DNA from: JAXHUE01 sp034189655
GTDB taxonomy: Bacteria; Chloroflexota; Dehalococcoidia; E44-bin15
Length of the DNA stretch: 64,000 bases
Assembly: GCA_034189655.1 (NCBI GenBank)
Contig: JAXHUE010000001.1
Span: 58,551 to 122,550 of the forward strand
Direction: 5' to 3'
Within the stretch, counting starts at the first letter, position 1; each line of letters begins with the position of its first letter. The notes beneath the pieces are model-generated. The model had not been told where the DNA came from. It worked only from the letters and a program-made list of their open reading frames with translations, and searched no databases. This document shows, piece after piece, positions 1 through 7,776 of this stretch. A program made the translations under genes and the position numbers.

Positions 1-855
1 GCCGGCGAAGTTACCGATCACCGCCACCTTCCCCTGGGAGGCCTCCACCATCTTGGCCAGCGAGGCCGGGGCGTCTATGCTGATGCCGTCGACCCCCATG
101 GAGACCAGGTCCTCCATGATGGGGTCGGTGTAGCCGCAGATGTGGAGGCATATCGGCTTATCGGTGTACTGCCTGACGTAGTCGATGGTCTCCTGGAGAT
201 AGGGCTGTACCCACTTCCGGAACATCTTGGGGGATATCACGCTGCAGCCGGCACTGGGGTCGGCAATGGTGAGGCACCCGATGTTGGCCTCGACGAGCCC
301 CCGGGCCACCAGCTTGGCGAACTCGGTGGTGAAGCGGAGCAGCTCGTGGACGCGCTCGGGGTCCTCCTTGGTATCGTAGATGGTGTTCTCGATCCCGCGC
401 ATCATCATCGCCGTAGACCAGGGAGAGACGCTCATGGCATCAATGGTGGTCTCCGGCAGCTCTTTATCGGCCAGGTTGCATATCTCCTGGTAGTAGTGGA
501 GGCGCTCGTAGCTCTTGATGTCGGGCATCGGGGGCAGTGTGAGCCTCTTCCCCTCCCCGAACGCCAGCCCACCCATGCCGCGCTCTTTAAGCTCCTGAAA
601 CGATACCCCGAAGAGCTCGGCAAAGAGGCCGGGGTCGCCCACCAGCATGGTGATGCCGTCCTGGGGGACGACATCGTACAGGGTGACCATGGCCTTCACG
701 AACTTCTCTGGCTGGGTGCGCACCTCCTTGGGGGTGACGCCGGCACGGCCGAGGACGGGTATGAAGCTCTGCATGGTCCTCACCGGTATCCTGTCGGTGC
801 GCGCGCCGCCGAACGCCGACGCGATGTGGTCTCTCCCGGTATAGTGCCCCGTCAT
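1..855 (-). CDS. MtaA/CmuA-type (uroporphyrinogen decarboxylase family) methyltransferase, partial
   Basis: The first 285 residues are present and the C-terminus lies beyond the left edge. The protein begins MTGHYTGRDHIASAF and contains a CLHICGYTDPIMEDL segment near the cut. The His-x-Cys there is the usual Zn-thiolate ligand pair of MtaA/MtbA-like methyltransferases, which are built on the uroporphyrinogen decarboxylase barrel. A corrinoid protein lies 64 bases upstream in the same direction, so a methylcorrinoid methyl-transfer role is much more likely than haem synthesis. The methyl donor or acceptor cannot be read from sequence. The ATG is preceded by a GGAGAG ribosome binding site. It is the last visible gene of the operon that starts near 3.1 kb. 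Confidence 0.85.
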   Translation of the reverse strand, partial: MTGHYTGRDHIASAFGGARTDRIPVRTMQSFIPVLGRAGVTPKEVRTQPEKFVKAMVTLYDVVPQDGITMLVGDPGLFAELFGVSFQELKERGMGGLAFGEGKRLTLPPMPDIKSYERLHYYQEICNLADKELPETTIDAMSVSPWSTAMMMRGIENTIYDTKEDPERVHELLRFTTEFAKLVARGLVEANIGCLTIADPSAGCSVISPKMFRKWVQPYLQETIDYVRQYTDKPICLHICGYTDPIMEDLVSMGVDGISIDAPASLAKMVEASQGKVAVIGNFAG

Positions 856-919
856 GGTCTCTCCTCCAATCGAGATCGTCTCGCCCATCGGGATGGGCCC
901 CCACACTACGGGGGTGAGG

Positions 920-1558
920 TCAGCCCATCCCCAGTATCTCCTTTGCCCTGGTCACCGCCGAGGCGGCATCGGAGGCATAGCCATCGGCCCCTATCTCGTC
1001 GGCATAGCTCTGGGTGACGATGGCCCCGCCGATCAGGATCTTCACCCTGCCCTTGAGCCCGGCCTGGGCCAGGGCCTCGACGGTCTCCTTCATGCAGGGG
1101 ATGGTAGTGCCCAGGAGCGCCGACATGCCGATGAGAGGGGCATCGTGCTCCAGGGCCGCAGCGACGAAGCGCTCCGGCGACGTGTCCACCCCCAGGTCGA
1201 TGACCTCGAAGCCGGCCCCCTTCATCATCACCCCCACCAGGTTCTTCCCGATGTCGTGGACGTCACCCCTCACCGTGCCCAGTATCACCCTGCCCAGGGG
1301 CTTGACGCCGGCACCGACGAGCAGCGGCTCCAGTATCTCCATGCCCTGCTTCATCGCCTTGGCGGCGAAGAGCACCTCAGGGAGGTATATATCCCCCCTC
1401 TTGAACTGCTCCCCCACCTCGTTCATGCCGGCGATGAGGCCCTCGTTGAGCACCCTCTCAACAGATATACCCTGGTCGAGTGCTGTCCTCACAAGCTCCG
1501 TGACCGTATCGGCCTCACCCTCGATTAAATTCTCCACGATACCCTTAAGCTCGTCCAT
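920..1558 (-). CDS. Corrinoid (B12-binding) methyltransferase protein, MtaC/MttC-like
   Basis: 212 residues, the usual size of a free-standing methyltransferase corrinoid protein. An N-terminal helical cap (about 1-85) is followed by a Rossmann-like B12 domain. The cobalt-ligand signature is seen as DVHDIGKN at about residues 99-106, with His101 as the lower axial ligand, followed by a conserved S-x-L stretch (SALLGTT) and a GGA turn. Proteins of this type carry the methyl group on cobalamin between a substrate-specific methyltransferase and a second methyltransferase such as the one encoded just downstream. The substrate-specific methyltransferase (MttB/MtaB type) is not in the window and may lie beyond the left edge. 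Confidence 0.93.
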   Translation of the reverse strand: MDELKGIVENLIEGEADTVTELVRTALDQGISVERVLNEGLIAGMNEVGEQFKRGDIYLPEVLFAAKAMKQGMEILEPLLVGAGVKPLGRVILGTVRGDVHDIGKNLVGVMMKGAGFEVIDLGVDTSPERFVAAALEHDAPLIGMSALLGTTIPCMKETVEALAQAGLKGRVKILIGGAIVTQSYADEIGADGYASDAASAVTRAKEILGMG

Positions 1559-1577
1559 CGTTTACCCCCAAGGCACC

Positions 1578-2372
1578 CTATTTCCCGGTGAACCGGGGCC
1601 TTCTCTTCTCGGCAAAGGCCCGCATCCCCTCCATGAGGTCCTCGCCATAAGAGAGCCGCTCCACCAGCTCCGGCTCACAGACATATATATCCCCGATGTT
1701 GGCCGCCGTGGACGCGTTCACGATCTTCTTTGCCATCCTCACCGCGACGGGGGCCCTGGCCGATATCTTGTCTACCATCTCGTGTGCCGCCGTCATGAGC
1801 ATATCGGGGGGAACCACCTTGCACACGAGCCCGATACGCAGCGCCTCCTCGGCGTCCACGTTCTCGCAGGTCATGATCATCTCCTTGGCCTTCGACGGTC
1901 CCACGATCCGGGCCAGGCGCGGCGTGCACCCCCAGGTATAGAAGAGCCCCACGTTGGCCTCCGGGATGCCGAATCGGGCGTTCTGTGATGCGATGATGAA
2001 GTCGCACCCGTGGGCAACCACAAACCCCGCCCCCAGGCAGACACCGTTCACCGCGGCGATGGTGACCTGCTCTAAGCTCTCCAGCTTGCGAATGAAGTCG
2101 TGCCCCGCCATCTGCTGCAGCCTCATGCTGTGATGCGGCGACACGTTGCCCTGCCCCGAGCCCAGGCCGATCAAGTCCGCCCCCCCGGAGAAGGCAGTGC
2201 CGGCACCGGTGAATATGACGAACCTGGTATCGGGGTCCATCTTAAGCTCGGTGAAGAGGTGGTCGAACTCATCGAGCATGCGCCCATTCATGGCATTCCT
2301 CTTCTCCGGCCGGTTCAGGGTCACCGTCACGGTGGAATCAGACCTCTCCACGATGAGTGCCTCGTACTCCAT
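1578..2372 (-). CDS. Enoyl-CoA hydratase/isomerase (crotonase) family protein
   Basis: 264 residues, a typical single-domain crotonase. The N-terminus shows the family pattern VTLNRPEKRNAMN and the CoA/oxyanion-hole segment GTAFSGGADL. The segment FGIPEANVGLF holds the first catalytic Glu of the hydratase motif, while the second Gly-rich part is altered (YTWGCTPRLA instead of a PGxGGTQRL-like run). The reaction could therefore be hydration, isomerisation or another crotonase chemistry. It sits 19 bases upstream of the corrinoid-protein gene and 21 bases downstream of the activation-protein gene, so it is almost certainly co-transcribed with methyl-transfer genes, which is an unusual partner set. 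Confidence 0.88.
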   Translation of the reverse strand: MEYEALIVERSDSTVTVTLNRPEKRNAMNGRMLDEFDHLFTELKMDPDTRFVIFTGAGTAFSGGADLIGLGSGQGNVSPHHSMRLQQMAGHDFIRKLESLEQVTIAAVNGVCLGAGFVVAHGCDFIIASQNARFGIPEANVGLFYTWGCTPRLARIVGPSKAKEMIMTCENVDAEEALRIGLVCKVVPPDMLMTAAHEMVDKISARAPVAVRMAKKIVNASTAANIGDIYVCEPELVERLSYGEDLMEGMRAFAEKRRPRFTGK

Positions 2373-2393
2373 GCGTCACCCCCTTTTCGTCAA

Positions 2394-3074
2394 TTAGTGC
2401 ACTGTCCTTCGGTATGCGCATCCCTTCATGTTGCAGTGGCGGCAGGGGTTGGTCCGCCCCACCCCCACAATCCCCGCCCCCATGCCGACACAGAAGGATA
2501 CCGACTTCCTCGGTATCATGCTGGAGTGCTCGTTCAGACAGACCCCGATGGCCTCGCCACTCAAGAGAGAGAAGAGCACCTGCTGCTCCGAGACGTCCCA
2601 CCTTCCATATCCCGGGCTCGAGCGGGGGCCCACCGCGATGCCCATCTCCGCGGCCCGCTGGCAGACCAGGTAGTTGACATGGTCGGCCACGCTGTCCGCC
2701 GCCACCGAGCCCACGCAGTCCAGGGCCAGGGCCGCGGGATACTCCCCGGCCTCGAAGAGCTGAGACACCCGCTCCTCCAGCTCAAACCCGATGGTGCATA
2801 TGGCGACCCCCAGGAGCTGCGCCCCCTGCCACGTGCTCAAGGCGCTCCCCGGCCGAATGGTGAGCCCGCCCTCCAGGGCCATCGCCCCTGCCCGCAGCTC
2901 CCCGACTGCCACCTGGGTATAGACCGCCCTGGGCTCGATGAGGCTGCGGCCCTCTTCAATGCCCCAGGCCACCACCTGCCGTATGACAGGCCTGGGGCCC
3001 CGCGCCTTGTAGCCCTGCAGCCTCAGCACCTCCCTCTCCTCTATCCTCACCGCTATGCCCCTGATGATCTCCAT
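2394..3074 (-). CDS. MetH-activation-domain-like corrinoid reactivation protein
   Basis: 226 residues resembling the vitamin B12-dependent methionine synthase activation domain (SAM-binding, reductive methylation of cob(II)alamin) as a stand-alone protein. The region RSSPGYGRWDVSEQQ (about 150-165) corresponds to the SAM-binding R-x-x-PGY motif of that domain. The C-terminus carries CRHCNMKGC (Cys-x2-Cys-x3-Cys), which could bind a metal or an Fe-S cluster and is not part of the MetH domain. Being first in the operon, ahead of the corrinoid protein, it probably keeps that protein in the active Co(I) state. The family link is recognised from motif and length; the Cys-cluster role is inference. 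Confidence 0.75.
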   Translation of the reverse strand: MEIIRGIAVRIEEREVLRLQGYKARGPRPVIRQVVAWGIEEGRSLIEPRAVYTQVAVGELRAGAMALEGGLTIRPGSALSTWQGAQLLGVAICTIGFELEERVSQLFEAGEYPAALALDCVGSVAADSVADHVNYLVCQRAAEMGIAVGPRSSPGYGRWDVSEQQVLFSLLSGEAIGVCLNEHSSMIPRKSVSFCVGMGAGIVGVGRTNPCRHCNMKGCAYRRTVH

Positions 3075-3100
3075 TCCATCTGCCCATCCGTCTCACGGCG

Positions 3101-3129
3101 ATTCTACCACCTGGGAGGCCCAGGGTCAA
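3101..3129 (-). promoter_or_regulatory. Sigma70-type promoter of the corrinoid operon
   Basis: Read on the minus strand: TTGACC, 17-base spacer, TAGAAT. It lies about 30 bases upstream of the activation-protein start. The same hexamer pair with the same 17-base spacing recurs upstream of the CoA-transferase gene that starts at 52593. Confidence 0.65.
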
Positions 3130-3192
3130 AGGGCATCCAGGGAGGGACTTGACGCCCCTCCCCCCATAGAGGGCCACAGGCCTCTGCTTTCG

Positions 3193-4443
3193 CTATATGC
3201 CACTCAGCACGGCGGGTAAGTCGGCCTCGGTGGTGATCACCCCCTCCGCGAGCATGTCTGCTAGCTCGTCATCGGAGTAGCCCAGGAGCTCCTTGTAGAC
3301 GTACTCGTTGTCCTCGCCCAGGCACGGCCCCGCCTTGGAGATATTGTTGGGGGTCCGGGACAGGATATAGGCAGGGGCATTGTAGGCGTGGCTGCCGATG
3401 ACCTTGTGCTCCAGGAAGCGGTAGTGCTTGCGCTCTTTGAGCTGGGGGTCATTGAACAGGTCCTCGCAGTTCTGCACCACGCCGCAGGGCACGCCGGCGT
3501 CCTGGAGCATGGCCATGAGCTGGTGAGGGGCGAAGTCCCTGGTCCACTCCGCTATCCTGGCGTTGAGCTTCTCCTCGTTCTCCTTCCTCGCCATCATGGT
3601 GGCGAACGTGGGGTCGTCCAGCCACTCCACGTGCCCCATGACGCAGCAGAGGTTCTGCCACTCCTCCTCGCTGGTCACGGTGATGGCCACCCAGCGGTCG
3701 GCCCCCAGCACCGGGTAGAGGCCGTGGGGTGCCATGTAGGGGTCGCTGTTGCCCATGCGGTTGGCGATACGCCCGTTTATCATGTAGTCCATCACTGTGG
3801 GCGTCAGGAAGTTGACCCCGGCCTCCACCTGGGACTGGTCCAGGTACATCCCCTGCCCCGTCTTCTGCCGGTGGAGCAGCGCCCCGATGGTGGTCATCAT
3901 CAGGTACCACGGGGCGATGAAATCGCTGTAGTTGTTGAACAGGGGCAGCGGGTCTCTGTCGGGCCAGCCCGTCAAGTGAGAGTAGCCGGCATAGGTGACC
4001 CCGAACATGCCGTACCCCCCGAAGGTGTTCAGCGGCCCCTTCTGTCCCATCTGGCAGGTGGAGTAGTAGATGATGTCCGGCTTTATCTTGCGTGCCTCCT
4101 CGTAGTCCAGCCCCAGTGCCTTCATCGAGCCCGGGGTGAAGGACTCGGTGACGATATCGGCCCACTTGATGAGCCTCCTGGCCACCTCCTTGCCCTTGGG
4201 GTGGGTGAGGTCTAGGCTCATGCCGTACTTGCTGGTGTTGTATGCCGTGCCGAAGGCACTGCGGTCTATTCCGGGGATGCCGTCGCGGAAGGGAAAGGCC
4301 GTCCTCAAGGTATCGGGCCTCTTGTGGGACTCAACGCGAACCACGGTCGCCCCGTGCTGGGCAAACTCCCTCGCCGGCTGGACTCCCACCCCGACCCAGG
4401 CGAAATCGGCCACCTTTATCCCCTCGAACACCTGCTTAGCCAT
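3193..4443 (-). CDS. Class III (CaiB/BaiF) CoA-transferase, Asp-containing subunit
   Basis: 416 residues of the CaiB/BaiF family, which moves CoA between carboxylic acids through an aspartyl-CoA anhydride. The family start pattern is present (VADFAWVGVGVQPAREFAQHG, then VVRVES), as is the central STCQMGQKGPL segment. The predicted catalytic Asp is Asp174 in NNYSDFIAPW. The C-terminal GEDNEYVYKELLG matches the family's G-x-x-N-x-x-V-y-x-e-L-G ending. It follows the gene at 4476-5750 by 32 bases. That neighbour lacks the Asp, so the two may form one heteromeric enzyme. Substrate unknown. Confidence 0.9.
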   Translation of the reverse strand: MAKQVFEGIKVADFAWVGVGVQPAREFAQHGATVVRVESHKRPDTLRTAFPFRDGIPGIDRSAFGTAYNTSKYGMSLDLTHPKGKEVARRLIKWADIVTESFTPGSMKALGLDYEEARKIKPDIIYYSTCQMGQKGPLNTFGGYGMFGVTYAGYSHLTGWPDRDPLPLFNNYSDFIAPWYLMMTTIGALLHRQKTGQGMYLDQSQVEAGVNFLTPTVMDYMINGRIANRMGNSDPYMAPHGLYPVLGADRWVAITVTSEEEWQNLCCVMGHVEWLDDPTFATMMARKENEEKLNARIAEWTRDFAPHQLMAMLQDAGVPCGVVQNCEDLFNDPQLKERKHYRFLEHKVIGSHAYNAPAYILSRTPNNISKAGPCLGEDNEYVYKELLGYSDDELADMLAEGVITTEADLPAVLSGI

Positions 4444-4475
4444 CTCTATCCTCCTTCTCGCCTATGCCTCGCATC

Positions 4476-5750
4476 CTAGATGACGCCCCTGGTCTTTAAG
4501 AGCACCATCTGCTCCCTGGAGAGCCCCAGCCCCTTCACATAGACCTCCTCGTTGTGCTCCCCGATGAGCGGCGCCCGGCGCTGCGGCTGGTAGGCCGGCA
4601 ACTCCGTCCATTTCACCGGCCACCCCGGATAGGTGAGCGTATCCCCCAGTTCGGGGTGCTCTATGCTGGTCCAGAACTCCCTCGCCACAAGCTGCGGGCT
4701 CTCCACCACGTCCCTTGCATCGCTCGCGGGCACCACGAGTATCTCCCGCTTCAGCGCGGCCTCGAGCAGCTCGGCCTTGGTCTTGGTGAGGAGGTACTCG
4801 CTTATGGACCTGTCCAGCTCGTTCCTCTGCTCCTGCGTTATCTGCGAGGAATCGTAGCTGCTCCAGTCATAGTCCTTTAAGTCCTGGCAGTACCCCTCGG
4901 CGTTGGCCATCTTCACCAGCTCCGTCGAGGACTTGACCATGCCCGCCTGGGCGCCGCCGCCCGACATGTGCAGCACGTGGCCGTCCTTGCAGGGCCACAT
5001 TATCCTGCCGTAGAGGGGGCCCGGTGGCGTGGGCCGCGGCGACATGAAGCCGGGGCCCATGCCGCGGTAGTTGACCTTTAAGATATCCCATATCTCGGAG
5101 GCGATCATGAGCGAGAGCACTACCCCCTGCTGGCAGGACACGTCCACGTGCTGCCCCTCGCCGCTCATCACGCGGTGGTAGTGGGCCATCATGGAGCCCA
5201 TGGCACCGTGGAGGGCCCCCAGGAAATAGAACTGGGGGGCGCTTATGCGGTTGGGCTGGCGGTCGAACTCGCCGTAGAGGCGCACCATCCCCGCCATGGA
5301 TACCCCGACGAGGTCAGTGGTCTTATAGTGAGCATAGGGGCCGTTCTGGCCGAACGGCGTGATCGAGGTCATGACCAGGTCGGGCCTGATCTTCTCCAGC
5401 TCCTCGTAGCACAGGCCCAGGCCGTGCAGGTAGCCCGGCTCGAAGGACTCGATGACGAAATCGGCCCCGGCCACCATACTCTTGAAGAGCTCCTGGCCGT
5501 CGGCGGTCTCGATGTCAAGGGTGATGCCCTTTTTGTTCATGTGAGCGAAGAACCAGTAGAGGCTCATCTCTGGATGGGGGATGTCCATGTAGAAGGGGCC
5601 GATGTTTCGCGAGGCGTCGCCACCAGGGGGCTCGATCTTGATGACCTCGGCACCGATATCGCCGAGGAGCTTGCCGCAGAGACTCCCTACCTCGTTTGTG
5701 AGGTCGAGCACCCGATAGCCACCCAGAAAAGAGGTCATCTCACCACTCAT
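4476..5750 (-). CDS. Class III (CaiB/BaiF) CoA-transferase homologue lacking the catalytic Asp
   Basis: 424 residues from the ATG at 5750, chosen because AGGAGGAAGGT sits 3-5 bases upstream; a longer frame to 5801 has no ribosome binding site. The fold markers of class III CoA-transferases are intact: YRVLDLTNEVG, GAEVIKIEPPGGD, SITPFGQNGPY and the C-terminal GEHNEEVYVKGLGLS. At the position aligned with the catalytic Asp (segment APQFYFLGALHG) there is Tyr175. It is upstream of the Asp-containing homologue, the same order as in the 29-31.6 kb pair. It is probably a structural or CoA-binding partner subunit rather than an independent transferase; this is inference from the alignment. Confidence 0.88.
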   Translation of the reverse strand: MSGEMTSFLGGYRVLDLTNEVGSLCGKLLGDIGAEVIKIEPPGGDASRNIGPFYMDIPHPEMSLYWFFAHMNKKGITLDIETADGQELFKSMVAGADFVIESFEPGYLHGLGLCYEELEKIRPDLVMTSITPFGQNGPYAHYKTTDLVGVSMAGMVRLYGEFDRQPNRISAPQFYFLGALHGAMGSMMAHYHRVMSGEGQHVDVSCQQGVVLSLMIASEIWDILKVNYRGMGPGFMSPRPTPPGPLYGRIMWPCKDGHVLHMSGGGAQAGMVKSSTELVKMANAEGYCQDLKDYDWSSYDSSQITQEQRNELDRSISEYLLTKTKAELLEAALKREILVVPASDARDVVESPQLVAREFWTSIEHPELGDTLTYPGWPVKWTELPAYQPQRRAPLIGEHNEEVYVKGLGLSREQMVLLKTRGVI

Positions 5751-5794
5751 GTACCTTCCTCCTCTAGTCTCGAATCCGGCAGTTTGCTCACGAG

Positions 5795-5888
5795 AGACCA
5801 CGTGCGTCGACTATAAGTCTACATAGCATCCCCCCTCTACATGTCCTGGCTGAAGGTAGACGGATACACAGGCCATGTCACGTGGTCT
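5795..5888. repeat. Inverted repeat AGACCACGTG / CACGTGGTCT in a gene-free stretch
   Basis: Two perfect 10-base arms (5795-5804 and 5879-5888) are separated by 74 bases, each containing the palindrome CACGTG. They lie in the 388-base gap between the CoA-transferase start at 5750 and the end of glnA at 6139. I see no gene in that gap and no convincing promoter with both hexamers. The arms could be two operator sites for a dimeric regulator of the CoA-transferase operon. Confidence 0.4.
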
Positions 5889-5994
5889 ACGTCTTTGGTC
5901 GAGAGAAAGGGTTGGCAGAACGTGAGGCCTTGGGCCTGGGAGGGATTTCCTCTGTCAGCAGAAATACGCTCTAATTGGCTTTTGGAAACCGCGA

Positions 5995-6015
5995 TGTACC
6001 CCAGGGGGGGGTACA
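5995..6015. repeat. Perfect hairpin TGTACCCC-5 nt-GGGGTACA downstream of glnA
   Basis: An 8-base-pair stem with a 5-base loop lies 124 bases past the glnA stop. There is no T-run on either strand, so it is not a standard intrinsic terminator. It could be an RNA-stabilising or operator element between glnA and the CoA-transferase operon. The rest of 5889-6138 shows nothing recognisable. Confidence 0.4.
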
Positions 6016-6138
6016 AACGCGCCGATTATACCCAAGAAGGAGGGGTTCCGTCAAGGGCATGGCCGCCCACGGTGTCCGCGGCCACATCCCGTGTGGCTGC
6101 ACGCCGCGGCAGATAGGGCCAGGGCCAACGGAGACCGC

Positions 6139-7470
6139 CTACAGTACGGGCAGGTACCTCTTGAGCTCGAACTCGGTCACCTGGGTGCGGTACTCGTCCC
6201 ACTCTATCTTCTTGTTGGTGATAAAGGAGGTGAAGACGTGGTCGCCCAGGGCCTTGCGCATCACCTCGCTGGACTCGGCGAGCTGGATGGCCTCGAAGAG
6301 GCTCGAGGGCAGCGTCTCGATGCCCAGCCCGACCCGCTCATCCTCGCTCAGCCTATAGACATCGGCCTCCACCGGAGGGGGGAGCTGGTACCCCTTTTCG
6401 ATCCCCTCGATCCCGGCGGCGAGCATCACCGCGAAGGCCAGGTAGGGGTTGCACGCCGGGTCGGGGGAGCGGTACTCCACCCTGGTGGCATTCTCCTTGC
6501 CCGGCTTGTACTGGGGGACGCGGAGCAGCGTGGAGCGATTGCGGCGCGCCCAGGAGACGTATACCGGCGCCTCATAGCCGGGCACCAGGCGCTTGTAGGA
6601 GTTCACCCACTGGCTGGTGACCGCGGTTATCTCCGAGGCATGGCGCAGGAGCCCCGCCATGTAGCCCTTGGCGACAGCGGAGAGGTAGCACTCATCGTCA
6701 CCGTCGAAGAAGGCGTTCCTCTCCCCTTTGAAGAGCGACTGGTGCACGTGCATGCCGCTGCCGTTTATGCCGAAGACGGGCTTGGGCATGAAGGTGGCGT
6801 ACACACCGTACTTGAGCGCCACCTGCTTCACCACCAGGCGGTAGGTCATGATATTATCGGCCATCTTCATGGCATCGGTATACCTCATGTCGATCTCGTG
6901 CTGGCTGGGAGATACCTCGTGGTGGGAGTACTCCACGCCGATGCCCATCTCCTCCAGCGCGAGCACGGTCTCCCTCCGTAGGTCGGTGGCCCAATCGAGG
7001 GGTGTCATGTCGAAGTACCCCCCCTGGTCCAGCGGCTGGGTGCCCTCCGAGTCGCGGAAGTAGAAGTACTCCAGCTCTGGCCCCACGTAGAACGCGTAGC
7101 CCATGTCGGCGGCCCGCTTCAGGTTCCTCTTCAGCACGTACCTGGGGTCGCCCTCGAAGGGGGTGCCCTCTGGCCTCAAGATGTCGCAGAACATGCGGGC
7201 CTCGGCGTATTCCCTGGGCCGCCACGGCAGAAGCTGGAAGGTAGCGGGGTCGGGCAGGGCGATCATGTCGCTCTCGTCGATGCGGGCGAACCCCTGGATG
7301 GAGGAGCCATCGAACCCCATCCCATCCTCCAGTGCCGTCTCCAGCTCCTCCACAGTGATGGCAAAGCTCTTGAGGAAGCCCAGGATATCGGTAAACCACA
7401 GCCTTACGAACTTGACGCCGTGTTCCTTTGCCATCCTGAGGACGTCGCCCCTGGCCCCTTCCGCGCACAT
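6139..7470 (-). CDS. glnA: Glutamine synthetase, type I
   Basis: 443 residues, a normal GSI length. It condenses ammonia and glutamate with ATP in the cytoplasm. Visible signatures are the beta-grasp ending MGFDGSSIQGF, the metal/substrate loop GPELEYFYF, the ATP-binding region with GINGSGMHVHQS and the segment RVEYRSPDPACNPYLAFAVM. The adenylylation-site motif NLYDLP of the GSI-beta type is not seen near the C-terminus (the matching region reads VYRLSEDERVGLG), so control by adenylyl-transfer is unlikely. The start has a strong GGAAGGAGGGG ribosome binding site. Transcribed alone from the promoter at 7499-7528. Confidence 0.96.
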   Translation of the reverse strand: MCAEGARGDVLRMAKEHGVKFVRLWFTDILGFLKSFAITVEELETALEDGMGFDGSSIQGFARIDESDMIALPDPATFQLLPWRPREYAEARMFCDILRPEGTPFEGDPRYVLKRNLKRAADMGYAFYVGPELEYFYFRDSEGTQPLDQGGYFDMTPLDWATDLRRETVLALEEMGIGVEYSHHEVSPSQHEIDMRYTDAMKMADNIMTYRLVVKQVALKYGVYATFMPKPVFGINGSGMHVHQSLFKGERNAFFDGDDECYLSAVAKGYMAGLLRHASEITAVTSQWVNSYKRLVPGYEAPVYVSWARRNRSTLLRVPQYKPGKENATRVEYRSPDPACNPYLAFAVMLAAGIEGIEKGYQLPPPVEADVYRLSEDERVGLGIETLPSSLFEAIQLAESSEVMRKALGDHVFTSFITNKKIEWDEYRTQVTEFELKRYLPVL

Positions 7471-7498
7471 GGCACCCCTCCTTCCCTGTTATTACCGC

Positions 7499-7528
7499 AT
7501 TATATATGACGGAGAGCCACCGTTACAA
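7499..7528 (-). promoter_or_regulatory. Promoter of glnA
   Basis: Minus-strand TTGTAA, 18-base spacer, TATAAT. The perfect -10 is about 30 bases before the glnA start. Confidence 0.6.
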
Positions 7529-7541
7529 GCGCAGGGCACGC

Positions 7542-7570
7542 TTGACAGCGAAAAGATAAAGCACTAAAGT
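7542..7570 (+). promoter_or_regulatory. Promoter for the class I CoA-transferase operon
   Basis: TTGACA, 17-base spacer, TAAAGT. It implies a leader of about 200 bases before the gene at 7777. Right after the -10 lies a short interrupted inverted repeat (AGTG-T-ACTC / GAGT-C-CACT). I recognise no known riboswitch in 7571-7776. The divergent glnA promoter is only 13 bases away. Confidence 0.5.
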
Positions 7571-7776
7571 GTACTCGCCGAGTCCACTCTTTCCTTGCTC
7601 GGCCTGTGTAGAGAAAGGCGCACGCGAGCCACGTCCGGGCCCCTTGCCCGGGATCTGAACCGTTGCCGGCACAGCGCAGAGGCCACCTCCCTTTCACGAC
7701 GGCGACCTGGCGAGGCCGGCACCATGCCTGATACCCCCCATACCCCACCGAGCGCAACAACTACAGGAGGTATAGA

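Noticed and set aside
2100..3152. Long plus-strand open frame over the corrinoid operon
   Set aside because: GC-rich antisense shadow of the crotonase and activation genes; composition rich in His, Arg, Pro and no domain.
7650..7700. tRNA T-arm-like GGTTCAGATC on the minus strand
   Set aside because: The flanking five bases do not pair and no acceptor, D or anticodon arm can be drawn.
7571..7776. Cobalamin riboswitch before the CoA-transferase operon
   Set aside because: No B12-box-like sequence or expected helices could be found.
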